7,457 bases of DNA from Gp6-AA40 sp050742535. GTDB taxonomy: Bacteria; Acidobacteriota; Vicinamibacteria; Vicinamibacterales; UBA2999. This document shows, piece by piece, positions 6,254 to 7,457 of the stretch (its first letter is position 1; every line of letters begins with the position of its first letter). The DNA lies in assembly GCA_050742535.1 (NCBI GenBank), contig JBOGIQ010000307.1, positions 1 through 7,457 of the forward strand, in the 5' to 3' direction. Below the pieces are notes generated by a model, which had not been told where the DNA came from, made no database searches, and worked only from the letters and a program-made list of their open reading frames with translations. The position numbers and the translations under genes are program-made.

Positions 6254-7457
6254 TCAGCTTGCGGCATATTTCTCTTCCAGGTACCGCAGATACGGTTCGG
6301 GACTGACAGGAGAGCCGGTCACGCGCTCCACGAGCTCCTGCGGCTCGAATTTCCGGCCGTGCCGATGAAGCTCGGTTCTCAACCACGACAGCAGCGCCGA
6401 GAAGTCGCCGCGGCCGATGTCTGAATCGCGGGCCTGGTGAAGCCGGCCAAACCGTTCCCACAGTTGCGCCGCAATGAGGTTTCCCAGCGTGTAGGTGGCG
6501 AAATAGCCGAACAGGCCAGCCGACCAGTGAATGTCCTGCAGCACGCCGCTGGCATCGTCCGGAGGCGTGAGCCCGAGATACTCCTGCATTCGCGCGTTCC
6601 ATGCGTCGGGAAGGTCGGACACGCGCAGCGAGCCCTCGATCAGCGCGAGCTCGAGCTCGACGCGCAGCATGATGTGCAGGTTGTAGGTCGCCTCGTCGGC
6701 CTCGACGCGAATCAAGGTCGGGCGGACACGATTGATCGCCGCGTAGAACGCCGCAGCGGAGACGCTCGCCAGCTGGTCCGGACACGCCGCCTGCAGCCGC
6801 GGGAAGAAATGGTTCCAGAAGGCGCGCGAGCGCCCGACCATATTTTCCCACAGCCGGCTCTGCGACTCGTGCACGCCAAGCGACGCTCCCCCTTCGAGCA
6901 GCGTCCGCTGATGCTCGTCGCCGACACCCTGTTCGTACATCGCGTGCCCGGCTTCGTGCATCGTTCCGAACAGAAGGGCCAGCGGCTGCCCGTCCACCCA
7001 GCGCGTCGTAATGCGCACGTCGCTGGCGCCAATACCAGTAGCAAACGGATGTACTGACTTGTCCTGCCGGCCGCGCGTCCAGTCGAAACCAAATGCCGTG
7101 ACGACGTCGACGGCGAAACGCCAGATGTCGCTTTCTGCATATCGCGCGCTGAGGAATTCCGCCGCCGGCGCAGGCCGGTCTGCAACCGACTTGATGATGG
7201 CGACCTGACGCTGACGCAGTGAATCGAAGATCCGTTTTACCGCGGCCGTCTTCATCCCCGGCTCGTAGTCGTCGAGCAGCACGTCGTATGGGTGATCCTC
7301 CGGGGGAAAGAACGAGACATACCGTCTCTTCAGATCGATCACCGTCTGCAGGTGAGGGGCGAACGCGGCAAAATCGGATTTGCTGCGTGCCTCCGCCCAT
7401 ATGTGCTGGGCCGCAGAGATCGCCGCTGCATGCTCCGCCACGAAATCAGCCGGAACC
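6254..7457 (-). CDS. M32 family metallocarboxypeptidase (carboxypeptidase Taq type), N-terminus outside window
   Basis: This zinc (or cobalt) carboxypeptidase removes C-terminal residues from peptides, probably in the cytoplasm since the family usually lacks signal peptides. The frame is open to the right edge (codons for PADF precede the GTG at 7441), so that GTG is internal. About 400 residues are visible of the usual 500 or so. Counting from the GTG codon, the metal motif H162-E163-A-G-H166 (bases 6944-6958) lies in TMHEAGHAMYEQG. The third ligand is E192 in SLGVHESQSRLWEN, 30 residues after the first histidine, the same spacing I recall for Pyrococcus carboxypeptidase. Other family blocks are NDFAxFAPHL-like KSDFAAFAPHL, DDYEPGM, HPFATGIGASDVRITTRW and the C-terminal HWSAGLFGYFATYTLGNLIAAQLW. 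The stop is a TGA at 6254-6256, and the gene faces the secreted-protein gene across a palindromic element. Confidence 0.93.
   Translation of the reverse strand, partial: VPADFVAEHAAAISAAQHIWAEARSKSDFAAFAPHLQTVIDLKRRYVSFFPPEDHPYDVLLDDYEPGMKTAAVKRIFDSLRQRQVAIIKSVADRPAPAAEFLSARYAESDIWRFAVDVVTAFGFDWTRGRQDKSVHPFATGIGASDVRITTRWVDGQPLALLFGTMHEAGHAMYEQGVGDEHQRTLLEGGASLGVHESQSRLWENMVGRSRAFWNHFFPRLQAACPDQLASVSAAAFYAAINRVRPTLIRVEADEATYNLHIMLRVELELALIEGSLRVSDLPDAWNARMQEYLGLTPPDDASGVLQDIHWSAGLFGYFATYTLGNLIAAQLWERFGRLHQARDSDIGRGDFSALLSWLRTELHRHGRKFEPQELVERVTGSPVSPEPYLRYLEEKYAAS

Noticed and set aside
5574..7400. 608-residue minus-strand open frame
   Set aside because: It runs through the M32 peptidase gene in another frame and antisense through the secreted-protein gene. 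The translation is arginine-rich and lacks family motifs.

Overview
The window is dense, GC-rich chromosomal DNA from a Gram-negative, outer-membrane bacterium. It carries an LPS-assembly porin (LptD) next to a GDP-sugar reductase, plus a secreted protein of a type I associate from memory with Acidobacteriota, perhaps Vicinamibacteria. That placement is an inference without a database search. I saw no tRNA, rRNA, CRISPR array, phage gene or transposase.

Layout: (1) Bases 3-1004 (+) are the C-terminal part of lptD, cut by the left edge. Three bases later comes a GDP-6-deoxy-4-keto-D-mannose reductase (rmd-type, 1008-1946), so the pair looks like a surface-polysaccharide operon. (2) After a 31-base gap with a possible promoter, a SplB/Rv2578c-type radical SAM protein (1978-3033, +) follows. 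(3) It converges on a ClpA-like double-AAA+ unfoldase (3105-5402, -). An AT-rich inverted repeat fills the 71 bases between them. (4) A 183-base divergent region (5403-5585) separates the Clp gene from a small secreted protein (about 5589-6140, +). It holds a 41-bp-spaced direct repeat and a perfect TATAAT a few bases before the start codon. (5) The secreted-protein gene converges on an M32 carboxypeptidase (6254 to the right edge, -). A 93-bp GC-rich palindromic element lies between them.

The most unusual gene is the Clp ATPase. Both Walker A/B sets, arginine fingers, sensors and an IGF/IGL-like ClpP-docking tripeptide (MGF) are present. However, the substrate-gripping tyrosine of both pore loops is replaced: KYRG reads MLRG in ring 1 and GYVG reads GIVG in ring 2. 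This suggests a specialised ClpA paralogue with altered substrate handling. Two genes (the radical SAM protein and the secreted protein) have -10-like elements so close to their start codons that leaderless transcripts are likely. Both convergent junctions carry fold-back elements that may be terminators or dispersed intergenic repeats.

The genes do not form one obvious pathway. The lptD-rmd pair belongs to the cell envelope. The Clp ATPase and the M32 peptidase both concern protein or peptide turnover but are separate transcription units.
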